Origin: an uncultured Ruminococcus sp.
GTDB taxonomy: Bacteria > Bacillota > Clostridia > Oscillospirales > Ruminococcaceae
Assembly (NCBI GenBank): GCA_947175975.1
Contig: CAMWOX010000117.1
Span: 1-5,517 of the forward strand
Direction: 5' to 3'
DNA length: 5,517 nt
Shown here: piece after piece, positions 1 through 5,517 of the stretch
How positions within the stretch are numbered: position 1 is the stretch's first letter
How the letters are laid out: every line of letters begins with the position of its first letter
The notes under the pieces: model-generated
Database searches by the model: none
Seen by the model: the letters and a program-made list of their open reading frames with translations, nothing else
What the model was told of the DNA's origin: nothing
Made by a program: the position numbers and the translations under genes

Positions 1-1417
1 AATCCCGATTCTGGGTGTGTGCCTGGGACATCAGTCCATTGTGCAGGCATTCGGCGGAAAGATCATCCGGGCAAGACAGCTCATGCATGGAAAATCCAGC
101 AGTATCAAATTTGAAGAAAAACATCCTCTTTTCCGGCATTGTTCCTGTCCATTCACAGCAGGACGCTATCATTCTCTGATTGCAGATGAAGAAACACTCC
201 CGGAATGTCTCTATGTCACGGCACTGGATGAAAACGGGCAGATTATGGCTGTTTCTCATAAAACGCATAAAACCTATGGCTTGCAGTTTCATCCGGAGTC
301 AGTCCTGACGGATAACGGAAAGCAGTTATTGAAAAATTTCTTGATTATCGCCGGTTTACTGGAGGATGATACATCGAAACATGTCAATGTTGATCTGAAA
401 CCCTATTACAGCAAATTAATGCAGAAACAGGATCTGACGATGGAAGAATCCGAAAACTGCATGGACATTCTCATGAGCGGCGAGGCATCTCAATTACAGA
501 TTGCGGCAGTCCTGACGGCACTGGCAACGAAAGGAGAAACGATTGACGAAATCGCAGGCTTTGCTAAAGGCATGAGAGCCAAAGCAAAAATCGTTCCGGA
601 TTCTGCTAACAGCATTGAGATTGTCGGAACGGGCGGAGATGGCTGTGCTTCTTTCAATATTTCTACAACATCTGCATTTGTTGCATCCGCAGCTGGTGCA
701 AGAGTTGCAAAACACGGAAACCGAAGTGTTTCCAGCAAAAGCGGTGCGGCGGACGTTCTCGAAGCACTCGGTGCAAAGATCACATCCACGCCGGAACAGG
801 CAAAAGCCTGCCTGGATGCAACTGGGATTTCGTTCCTGTTCGCACAGAGTTATCATGCAAGCATGAAATATGTTGCACCTGTCCGGAAAGCTCTTGGTGT
901 CAAGACAGTATTTAATATTCTGGGTCCTTTGACAAATCCGGCTAAAACGGATTATATCGTTCTGGGTGTCTACGAAAAATCTTTGACAGAGATCATGGCA
1001 AAAGTTCTCCAACAGGTTGGCATTAAACATGCTATGGTGGTGTTCGGCAATGATGTAATGGATGAAATTTCTGTATCGGATGCAACAACAGTGACGGAAG
1101 TCAATGGCGATGATGTAAGAACTTATGAGATCACACCGGAAGAATTTGGCTTACAGCGTTATGACAAATCCGAAATAGTAGGCGGTACACCAGTAGAGAA
1201 TGCACAGATCACCAGAAATATTCTGGATGGCAGTCTCAAAGGGGCAAAGCGTGATATTGTATTGCTGAATGCAGGTGCTGTATTATATACTTACGGTATC
1301 ACGGAAACGCTCCGGGATGGTGTTGCAAAAGCTGCTGAAGTGATTGATAACGGTTCAGCACTAGCAAAGTTGAATCAGTTTGTAGAATTTACAAACAGAA
1401 CGGAGAAAAAATCATGA
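1..1417 (+). CDS. trpGD: Bifunctional anthranilate synthase glutaminase subunit / anthranilate phosphoribosyltransferase, 5'-partial
   Basis: The gene is open at the window's left edge; the first complete codon is at position 2, so the true start lies upstream. The N-terminal part is a class I glutamine amidotransferase (TrpG) that supplies ammonia to TrpE. The nucleophile Cys sits in GVCLGHQ (codon 20-22), and the catalytic His and Glu are in FHPES (codons 290-298). The N-terminal roughly 50 residues of TrpG are missing. After a short linker near 356-390 comes a full TrpD domain, which transfers phosphoribosyl from PRPP to anthranilate. It shows GTGGDG (nt 626-643), FNIST, KHGNRSVSSKSG (from nt 710), GPLTNP (from nt 923) and a metal-binding Asp-Glu pair in MDEIS (nt 1061-1066). 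These residues align at constant spacing with those described for Sulfolobus TrpD (His107, Arg164, Pro178, Asp223/Glu224). There is no stop or frameshift between the domains, so the fusion is real in this sequence. The stop overlaps the trpC start by ATGA. Confidence 0.96.
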   Translation, partial: IPILGVCLGHQSIVQAFGGKIIRARQLMHGKSSSIKFEEKHPLFRHCSCPFTAGRYHSLIADEETLPECLYVTALDENGQIMAVSHKTHKTYGLQFHPESVLTDNGKQLLKNFLIIAGLLEDDTSKHVNVDLKPYYSKLMQKQDLTMEESENCMDILMSGEASQLQIAAVLTALATKGETIDEIAGFAKGMRAKAKIVPDSANSIEIVGTGGDGCASFNISTTSAFVASAAGARVAKHGNRSVSSKSGAADVLEALGAKITSTPEQAKACLDATGISFLFAQSYHASMKYVAPVRKALGVKTVFNILGPLTNPAKTDYIVLGVYEKSLTEIMAKVLQQVGIKHAMVVFGNDVMDEISVSDATTVTEVNGDDVRTYEITPEEFGLQRYDKSEIVGGTPVENAQITRNILDGSLKGAKRDIVLLNAGAVLYTYGITETLRDGVAKAAEVIDNGSALAKLNQFVEFTNRTEKKS

Positions 1418-2193
1418 TTCTGGATGAGATTTGTGAAAAAAGAGCAATTCAATTAGAAACTGAGAAAAAATGCTGTCCTCTTCCGGAAGTGCGTCGCCTG
1501 GCAGAACAGGTAGAAACAAAGCCCAGTTTTATTCAGGCTTTGCGAAAATCCGGCTTATCCTGTATCTGTGAAGTCAAGAAAGCATCTCCTTCCAAAGGCT
1601 TGATCCGTCCAGATTTCCATCCGGTGGAGCTTGCAAAAGAGTATGAATCCGCAGGTGCAGACTGCATTTCTTGTCTGACAGAAGAATATTATTTTCAAGG
1701 CAGTGCAGACTATTTAAGAAATATTGCACAAGCTGTAAAAATTCCAGTTCTAAGAAAAGATTTTATCATTGATCCGTATCAGATCTATGAAGCAAAAGCC
1801 CTGGGAGCATCTGCTATATTGCTGATTGCCGCAGTATTAGTATTGCCACGCATGAAAGAATATTTTGATCTGGCACATAGTCTGGGATTGGATTGCCTGA
1901 TAGAAGTCCACACAGAAACAGAAATGGAGGCTGTCCAGACATTGCATCCGCAGTTATTGGGCGTAAATAACCGGAATCTGAAAACATTCGAAGTAGATTT
2001 ATCCACAACGCAGAGATTAAGCCATCTGAGAGAACCTGGACAGTTGTTTGTTTCTGAAAGTGGAATCAGAAATAATGCAGATATGAGAACTGCACAGGCA
2101 AACGGTGCGGATGCTGTTTTAATTGGCGAGACGCTCATGCGTAGTGAGAATATCACAGAGACGCTCCATGCACTCCGTGAGGGGACAGTATGA
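1414..2193 (+). CDS. trpC: Indole-3-glycerol phosphate synthase
   Basis: This 259-residue, full-length cytosolic TIM-barrel enzyme converts carboxyphenylamino-deoxyribulose phosphate to indole-3-glycerol phosphate, with loss of CO2 and water. Motifs run in the expected order: EVKKASPSKG (residues 53-62), the RKDFIID strand with catalytic Lys115, LIEVH with Glu164, GVNNRNL with Asn185, SESGI with Glu215/Ser216, and GADAVLIGE near the C-terminus (phosphate site). These match the catalytic set known from the Sulfolobus enzyme (Glu51, Lys53, Lys110, Glu159, Asn180, Glu210, Ser211), so activity is expected. The ATG overlaps the trpGD stop as ATGA, and a GGAG site at 1402-1405 lies 8 nt upstream, which fixes the start and suggests translational coupling. 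It is a monofunctional TrpC, with trpF as a separate gene immediately downstream, unlike the fused TrpCF of E. coli. Confidence 0.97.
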   Translation: MILDEICEKRAIQLETEKKCCPLPEVRRLAEQVETKPSFIQALRKSGLSCICEVKKASPSKGLIRPDFHPVELAKEYESAGADCISCLTEEYYFQGSADYLRNIAQAVKIPVLRKDFIIDPYQIYEAKALGASAILLIAAVLVLPRMKEYFDLAHSLGLDCLIEVHTETEMEAVQTLHPQLLGVNNRNLKTFEVDLSTTQRLSHLREPGQLFVSESGIRNNADMRTAQANGADAVLIGETLMRSENITETLHALREGTV

Positions 2194-2828
2194 ATCCCCG
2201 GCTTAAAATCTGTGGCATCCGCAGAATCCAGGATGTAGAATATTTAAATGCGTATATGCCCGATTATGCAGGATTTATTTTATCCAAGCCATTCTGGAGA
2301 TATATTGATCCTGGACAAATGAAAATTCTGCATGAAACATTAAATTCTGGAATCCGTCGTGTCGGCGTGTTCGTCAATCCGGATCTGAAAGAAATCCGGA
2401 ACTATGCAGAATTTCTGGATGTAATCCAATTACATGGCGAAGAATCCAGAGAGTTTGTCCGTCTTGTCAGAGAAAATTGCCCGGATCTGGAAATCTGGAA
2501 AGCAGTCAGAGTTCGGAATCCGGAAGAAATTCACAAAGCAGATCTGTTTCCGGTGGATAAATTAGTCCTTGACAGCTTTTCAGAAAATTCCCATGGTGGA
2601 ACAGGAACAGTTGCCCCCTGGGATGTGATTATCCGGAATCGTCCGGAAAAAGAATTTTTCTTAGCCGGAGGAATTTCTCAGGAGAATATCGCAGAAGCAG
2701 TTGAAAAAGTGAATCCCTATGGGATTGATGTTTCCAGCAGTGTGGAAACAGACAGGTGCAAAGATGGTTCTAAAATCCAAAAAATCATAGGGATCTTACA
2801 GAACAGGAGCGATACTAATGCAGGATAA
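2190..2828 (+). CDS. trpF: Phosphoribosylanthranilate isomerase
   Basis: This 212-residue TIM-barrel enzyme performs the Amadori rearrangement of phosphoribosylanthranilate to carboxyphenylamino-deoxyribulose phosphate, the substrate of TrpC. Visible family signatures are KICGI with catalytic Cys8, VGVFVN (58-63), IQLHGEE (79-85), LVLDS with the catalytic Asp128, GGTGT (136-140), LAGGIS.EN (158-166) and DVSSSVE (180-186). Cys8 and Asp128 correspond to Cys7 and Asp126 of the Thermotoga enzyme. Two variations stand out: the residues before the conserved Arg37 are Pro-Phe-Trp where Lys-Ser-Lys/Arg types are usual, and the phosphate-binding end reads SSSVE instead of SSGVE, with the following loop one residue shorter than in Thermotoga. 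The start overlaps the trpC stop (ATGA), with GAGGGG at 2179-2184 as ribosome binding site. The 3' end overlaps the cupin gene by 11 nt. Confidence 0.95.
   Translation: MNPRLKICGIRRIQDVEYLNAYMPDYAGFILSKPFWRYIDPGQMKILHETLNSGIRRVGVFVNPDLKEIRNYAEFLDVIQLHGEESREFVRLVRENCPDLEIWKAVRVRNPEEIHKADLFPVDKLVLDSFSENSHGGTGTVAPWDVIIRNRPEKEFFLAGGISQENIAEAVEKVNPYGIDVSSSVETDRCKDGSKIQKIIGILQNRSDTNAG
2805..2809 (+). promoter_or_regulatory. Ribosome binding site of the cupin gene, inside trpF
   Basis: AGGAG lies 8 nt before the ATG at 2818 and within the last codons of trpF. It shows that this short open frame is translated, decides its start, and implies translation coupled to trpF. Confidence 0.85.
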
Positions 2829-3135
2829 TTTATTCTTTACACCGCCGGATCATGTGCATTTTTTGGCACAAAAACTGTACGGAAAAGCAAATATATCCGA
2901 TTGTTCTATTGCGTATCTGGAACAGAACGGCGGCGGCCCTTTGCAGAATCATACACATACGCACGATCATTTGTTTATTGTAACGGAGGGTGAAGCAGAA
3001 ATTAAGCTGAATGATGAGAGTGTGATCGTCAGAAAAAATGAAAGTTATCTTGTCAAAGGTATGATTCCACATTCTGTGTGGAATCATGCGGAACAGACAA
3101 CCATTATGATTGGCATTTCTATTATGCCAGCATAA
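2818..3135 (+). CDS. Small single-domain cupin protein of unknown function within the trp operon
   Basis: This 105-residue protein has no signal peptide or membrane segment and is probably cytosolic. Its core is one cupin (double-stranded beta-helix) domain. Motif 1 covers residues 39-58: His45, His47, His49 and His51 lie in NHTHTHDHLF, followed by IVTEGEAEI. The family pattern G-x5-H-x-H-x3-E-x6-G is kept in spacing, but His51 stands where Glu is usual. Motif 2 is GMIPHSVWNH (81-90), with His85 as the expected further metal ligand. A metal ion (Fe, Mn, Zn or Ni) is therefore likely bound; no substrate can be read from the sequence. A strong ribosome binding site, an 11-nt overlap with trpF and its place between trpF and trpB mark it as a true operon member. 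Possible roles, all inference, include an auxiliary enzyme, a small-molecule-binding regulator, or a detoxifying or repair factor for pathway intermediates. It does not resemble TRAP, anti-TRAP or TrpR as I know them. Confidence 0.88.
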   Translation: MQDNLFFTPPDHVHFLAQKLYGKANISDCSIAYLEQNGGGPLQNHTHTHDHLFIVTEGEAEIKLNDESVIVRKNESYLVKGMIPHSVWNHAEQTTIMIGISIMPA

Positions 3136-3143
3136 ATCAAAAT

Positions 3144-3161
3144 AGAAAAAGGAGTTTTTCT
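3144..3161 (+). promoter_or_regulatory. trpB ribosome binding site within a 7-bp inverted repeat
   Basis: AGAAAAA (3144-3150) and TTTTTCT (3155-3161) are perfect inverted repeats flanking GGAG (3151-3154), the core of the trpB Shine-Dalgarno site. In RNA this could fold into a 7-bp stem, almost all A-U, with the GGAG exposed in the 4-nt loop, ending one base before the ATG. The ribosome binding site itself is certain; the hairpin is visible as a repeat but its stability is doubtful. Confidence 0.6.
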
Positions 3162-3162
3162 T

Positions 3163-4350
3163 ATGGGTAAAATCGGAAGATTCGGCAAGTTCGGCGGACA
3201 GTATGTCCCTGAAACTGTCATGAATGCAGTATCAGAATTGCAGGAAGCATATGAGAAATACAGAAATGATCCGGAATTTCTCAAAGAACTGCATGATTTG
3301 TATCAGAATTATGCATTCCGTCCGTCATTGCTGTATTATGCAGAAAAGATGACAAAAGATCTCGGGGGTGCAAAAATCTATATCAAGCGTGAAGATCTGA
3401 ATCACACGGGTTCTCACAAGATCAATAATGCACTCGGACAAGTTCTTCTTGCAAAGCATATGGGAAAAAAGCGTGTGATCGCTGAAACCGGTGCAGGTCA
3501 GCACGGTGTGGCAACGGCTACGATCTGTGCGTATTTCGACATGGAATGCGAGGTTTACATGGGTCGTGAGGATATGGAACGCCAGGCACTGAATGTTTAC
3601 AGAATGGAGCTGTTAGGAGCAAAAGTGACTGGTGTTGATTCCGGTACAGCAACGCTCAAAGATGCCATCAATGAGGCAATGCGTGACTGGGCAACCAATA
3701 TTGCCACAACATTCTATTGCATTGGTTCTGTCATGGGGCCACATCCGTATCCTACAATGGTGCGTGATTTCCAAAAAATCATTGGTGAAGAAGCCAAAAA
3801 GCAGATCCTTGCCGCTGAGGGAAAACTCCCAGATTGCGTGGTTGCCTGTGTTGGCGGCGGTTCTAATGCAATGGGTATTTTCTATGATTTCATTCCAGAT
3901 CAGTCTGTCAGATTAGTTGGTGCAGAAGCCGGCGGTCGGGGAATTGATACGATTGAACATGCCGCAACGCTCTCAAAGGGCGATCTGGGCATCTTCCACG
4001 GTATGAAATCAATCTTCTTGCAGAATGAAGAAGGTCAGATTGCACCTGTGTATTCTATTTCGGCAGGATTAGACTATCCCGGCATTGGACCAGAACATGC
4101 TTATTTACATGAGACAGGACGTGCGGATTATATGAGCATCACAGATGAAGAATCTGTTCAGGCATTTGAATATCTCTCCAAGACTGAGGGAATTATTCCT
4201 GCCATTGAGTCTGCCCATGCGGTAGCCGCCGCTCTCAAGATCGCACCGACGATGAATCCGGATCAGATCATGATTATCAATCTTTCCGGACGTGGTGACA
4301 AAGACGTTCAGCAAATTGCAAGATACAGAGGAGTGAATTTAAATGCCTAA
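3163..4350 (+). CDS. trpB: Tryptophan synthase beta chain
   Basis: This 395-residue, full-length PLP enzyme condenses indole, channelled from TrpA, with L-serine to give L-tryptophan. It is of the standard TrpB1 type, starting with the FGGQYVPE segment. The PLP Schiff-base Lys86 lies in HTGSHKINN. Glu108 lies in AETGAGQHG, the loop that binds the serine carboxylate. The phosphate-binding loop GGGSNA is at 231-236, Asp304 in SAGLDYP matches E. coli Asp305, Glu349 in AIESAHA matches Glu350, and Ser376 in NLSGRGDKD contacts the PLP ring nitrogen. All are present, so the enzyme should be active. The gene follows the cupin gene after 27 nt, the only non-overlapping junction in the visible operon. 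Its start is fixed by AGGAG 8 nt upstream, inside a small inverted repeat. Its last 8 nt overlap trpA, as is usual for subunits made in equal amounts. Confidence 0.98.
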   Translation: MGKIGRFGKFGGQYVPETVMNAVSELQEAYEKYRNDPEFLKELHDLYQNYAFRPSLLYYAEKMTKDLGGAKIYIKREDLNHTGSHKINNALGQVLLAKHMGKKRVIAETGAGQHGVATATICAYFDMECEVYMGREDMERQALNVYRMELLGAKVTGVDSGTATLKDAINEAMRDWATNIATTFYCIGSVMGPHPYPTMVRDFQKIIGEEAKKQILAAEGKLPDCVVACVGGGSNAMGIFYDFIPDQSVRLVGAEAGGRGIDTIEHAATLSKGDLGIFHGMKSIFLQNEEGQIAPVYSISAGLDYPGIGPEHAYLHETGRADYMSITDEESVQAFEYLSKTEGIIPAIESAHAVAAALKIAPTMNPDQIMIINLSGRGDKDVQQIARYRGVNLNA

Positions 4351-5140
4351 TAGAATTGATCAGAAATTCGAAGAGCTGAAAAGCCAGAATAAAAAAGCAT
4401 TGATTACCTATATTGCCGCAGGTGACGGCGGTTATGATCTTACGGAACAAGCTGTGCTTGCCATGGAGAAAAATGGTGCGGATATTGTCGAAATCGGTGT
4501 GCCGTTTTCTGATCCGATCGCAGAAGGACCAGTTATTCAGGCGGCAAGTCTCCGTGCAATCCGGGATTATCATACAACACTCAAAGGTGTATTTGAACTT
4601 GTGAAGAAGCTCCGGACGCAGACGGACATGCCGTTATTGTTAATGCTCTATGCAAATACGATTTTTAGGACGGGAACAGATTATTTCTTTGAGAAATGCC
4701 GTGAAGTCGGAATTGACGGCGTGATCGTTCCGGATCTGCCGTTTGAAGAGCATGATGAGTTCCAGGATGCTGCTGAGAGAAATCAGATCTATAATATTAG
4801 TCTGGTTACACCGGCATCTACTGGAAGAATTGCAAAGATCGCCTCTCAGGCACAGGGATTCCTGTATTGTGTATCTTCTGTGGGTGTAACAGGAATGAGA
4901 GATAATTTCGATACGGATTTTGATGCATTTTTTAGTGAAATTGCAAATGCATCTAATATTCCCTATTGTGTGGGATTCGGCATCCGTGATGGAAAAACAG
5001 CACACAGAATGAGTACTTATTGTGATGGCGTGATCGTTGGCAGTGCCATTGTGAATAAAATCGGCGAACATGGCCAGCAGGCAGTCCCGGAAATTGCAGC
5101 ACTCTGCCAGGAGTTAAGAGCTGGTCTGGATCAGGCATAA
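4343..5140 (+). CDS. trpA: Tryptophan synthase alpha chain
   Basis: This 265-residue TIM-barrel subunit cleaves indole-3-glycerol phosphate to indole and glyceraldehyde-3-phosphate and passes indole to TrpB through the alpha2beta2 tunnel. The signature EIGVPFSDPIAEGP (50-63) holds the catalytic Glu50 (E. coli Glu49). At the position of the second catalytic acid, E. coli Asp60, there is Glu61. Other landmarks are VPDLP (129-133), the mobile loop GVTGMR (181-186) with Thr183, GFGI (211-214) and VGSAIV (232-237) for phosphate binding. The length is normal for the family. AGAGGAG at 4327-4333 lies 9 nt before the ATG and within trpB, supporting this start. It is the last gene of the visible operon; no convincing terminator follows. 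The Asp-to-Glu change is allowed by the family signature as I recall it, so I expect an active enzyme. Confidence 0.97.
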   Translation: MPNRIDQKFEELKSQNKKALITYIAAGDGGYDLTEQAVLAMEKNGADIVEIGVPFSDPIAEGPVIQAASLRAIRDYHTTLKGVFELVKKLRTQTDMPLLLMLYANTIFRTGTDYFFEKCREVGIDGVIVPDLPFEEHDEFQDAAERNQIYNISLVTPASTGRIAKIASQAQGFLYCVSSVGVTGMRDNFDTDFDAFFSEIANASNIPYCVGFGIRDGKTAHRMSTYCDGVIVGSAIVNKIGEHGQQAVPEIAALCQELRAGLDQA

Positions 5141-5235
5141 TTCTCAGTTTTCAGGCGTTTTTTGTAATATATTATCTAAAATTACTCCGGAATTTGCATG
5201 AAATTTTATACAAACGCTGATTTTACGGAAAAACC

Positions 5236-5264
5236 TTGACAAATTGCGATAAATGTTATATAAT
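5236..5264 (+). promoter_or_regulatory. Sigma-A promoter of the HU gene
   Basis: A perfect -35 box TTGACA (5236-5241) and a perfect -10 box TATAAT (5259-5264) are separated by the optimal 17 nt. Transcription would start near 5271, leaving a short leader of about 28 nt before the hup ATG. There is no TG extension before the -10 box. A full match of both boxes predicts strong, largely constitutive expression, as expected for an abundant nucleoid protein. Confidence 0.9.
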
Positions 5265-5284
5265 GAGAATATATCAACCACAAT

Positions 5285-5290
5285 GGAGGA
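5285..5290 (+). promoter_or_regulatory. Ribosome binding site of hup
   Basis: GGAGGA lies 8 nt before the ATG at 5299. The near-complete anti-16S match fixes this ATG as the start and fits a highly expressed gene. Confidence 0.9.
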
Positions 5291-5298
5291 ATATTATT

Positions 5299-5517
5299 AT
5301 GAAAAAAGCAGATTTGATTCAGGCAGTTGCTGAGAAAACAGGCAAATCCAAGAAAGAGACCAGCATTTTTGTGGATGCTGTTTTTGAAAGCATCAAGGAT
5401 GCTCTCGCAGCAGGCGACAAGGTAACATTGACAGGTTTCGGTGTGTTTGAAGTACGTGACCGTGCAGCAAAGCAATGCAAAAATCCCCGTACAGGCGAAA
5501 TGCAGCATGTTGATGCC
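5299..5517 (+). CDS. hup: HU-family histone-like DNA-binding protein, 3'-partial
   Basis: Seventy-three codons are open to the window's right edge, about 17-20 residues short of the usual 90. The protein begins MKKADLIQAVAEKTG, typical of the HU dimerisation helices. It continues with GDKVTLTGFGVFEV (39-52), the conserved beta segment, and DRAAKQCKNPRTGE (54-67), the DNA-bending arm with the intercalating Pro63. HU dimers compact the nucleoid and bend DNA without strong sequence specificity. The usual R-x-G-R-N-P in the arm reads K-Q-C-K-N-P here, putting Cys60 in place of Gly. The start is set by GGAGGA 8 nt upstream and by a strong promoter in front. IHF is less likely given the HU-like N-terminus and the absence of IHF in most Bacillota. 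The gene is unrelated to tryptophan synthesis and appears to be an independent unit downstream of trpA. Confidence 0.94.
   Translation, partial: MKKADLIQAVAEKTGKSKKETSIFVDAVFESIKDALAAGDKVTLTGFGVFEVRDRAAKQCKNPRTGEMQHVDA

Larger units (their letters stand above)
1..5140 (+). other. Tryptophan biosynthesis operon (trpGD-trpC-trpF-cupin-trpB-trpA), 5' end outside the window
   Basis: Six genes run in one direction with overlaps of 4, 4, 11 and 8 nt and a single 27-nt gap. No internal promoter was noted at the junctions, so one transcript is expected. trpE and any leader regulatory element (T-box, TRAP site or leader peptide) would be upstream and cannot be judged here. Confidence 0.9.

Noticed and set aside
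1..60. GTG at position 17 as the start of the first gene
   Set aside because: The frame is open to the left edge, and Ile-Pro-Ile-Leu-Gly before it matches the conserved strand leading to the TrpG nucleophile, so the GTG is an internal Val codon.
494..1030. Long - strand open frame of 178 codons opposite trpD
   Set aside because: It lies wholly opposite the conserved TrpD core, has a Cys/Arg/Asn-rich composition without any recognisable domain, and no ribosome site was seen; it is a shadow of the real gene.
4640..5071. - strand open frame of 143 codons opposite trpA
   Set aside because: It is antisense to conserved TrpA motifs, with implausible Cys/Ile/Ser-rich protein composition and no supporting signal.
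5105..5163. CCAG/CTGG pairing at the end of trpA followed by a T-run, considered as an intrinsic terminator
   Set aside because: The 4-5 bp stem is inside coding sequence and about 30 nt from the T-run, too short and too far to act as a terminator.
5165..5174. 10-bp palindrome TAATATATTA upstream of hup, considered as an operator
   Set aside because: It is pure A/T in an A/T-rich spacer, about 60 nt upstream of the -35 box, with no second copy; chance is sufficient.
5191..5205. AATTT-GCATG-AAATT inverted repeat, considered as a terminator
   Set aside because: The stem is only 5 A-T pairs and no proper T-tract follows, so it would not form a stable terminator hairpin.
5206..5508. - strand open frame of 100 codons opposite hup
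   Set aside because: It covers the HU coding region and its strong + strand promoter and Shine-Dalgarno site; its hydrophobic and Cys-rich translation is a reading-frame artefact.

Overview
The window holds most of a bacterial tryptophan biosynthesis operon on the + strand, followed by the start of a separate HU-type DNA-binding protein gene. The order is 'trpGD (fused, 5' end cut by the window edge) - trpC - trpF - small cupin gene - trpB - trpA, then a 158-nt intergenic region with a near-ideal sigma-A promoter, then 'hup (3' end cut off). No real gene was found on the - strand. No rRNA, tRNA, CRISPR array, insertion sequence or obvious repeat was seen.

The sequence suggests a low-to-moderate GC Bacillota (Firmicutes), most likely a Clostridia lineage such as Ruminococcus or a relative. 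This is inferred from strong AGGAG-type Shine-Dalgarno sites before every visible start, the style of the protein sequences, the trpG-trpD fusion, and the TTGACA/TATAAT promoter. The genus is a guess from overall resemblance and was not tested by a search.

Positions 1-5140 form a tightly packed, translationally coupled operon. Neighbouring genes overlap by 4 nt (trpGD/trpC), 4 nt (trpC/trpF), 11 nt (trpF/cupin) and 8 nt (trpB/trpA); only cupin/trpB is separated, by 27 nt. The enzymes cover the steps from anthranilate formation (glutaminase half) to tryptophan: TrpG feeds ammonia to TrpE (not in the window, presumably upstream), TrpD adds phosphoribosyl, TrpF isomerises, TrpC closes the indole ring, and TrpA/TrpB cleave indole-glycerol phosphate and join indole to serine. 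The key catalytic residues are in place in all of them. The one exception in kind is TrpA, where Glu occupies the position of the catalytic Asp60 of the E. coli enzyme. The leader or attenuator region would lie upstream and cannot be seen.

The only gene without an assigned job is the 105-residue cupin between trpF and trpB. It has its own strong ribosome binding site and an intact metal-binding His cluster, so it is a genuine operon member. Its function is unknown.

The trpA-hup spacer contains no convincing intrinsic terminator. The hup gene has its own promoter, so it is best treated as a separate transcription unit.
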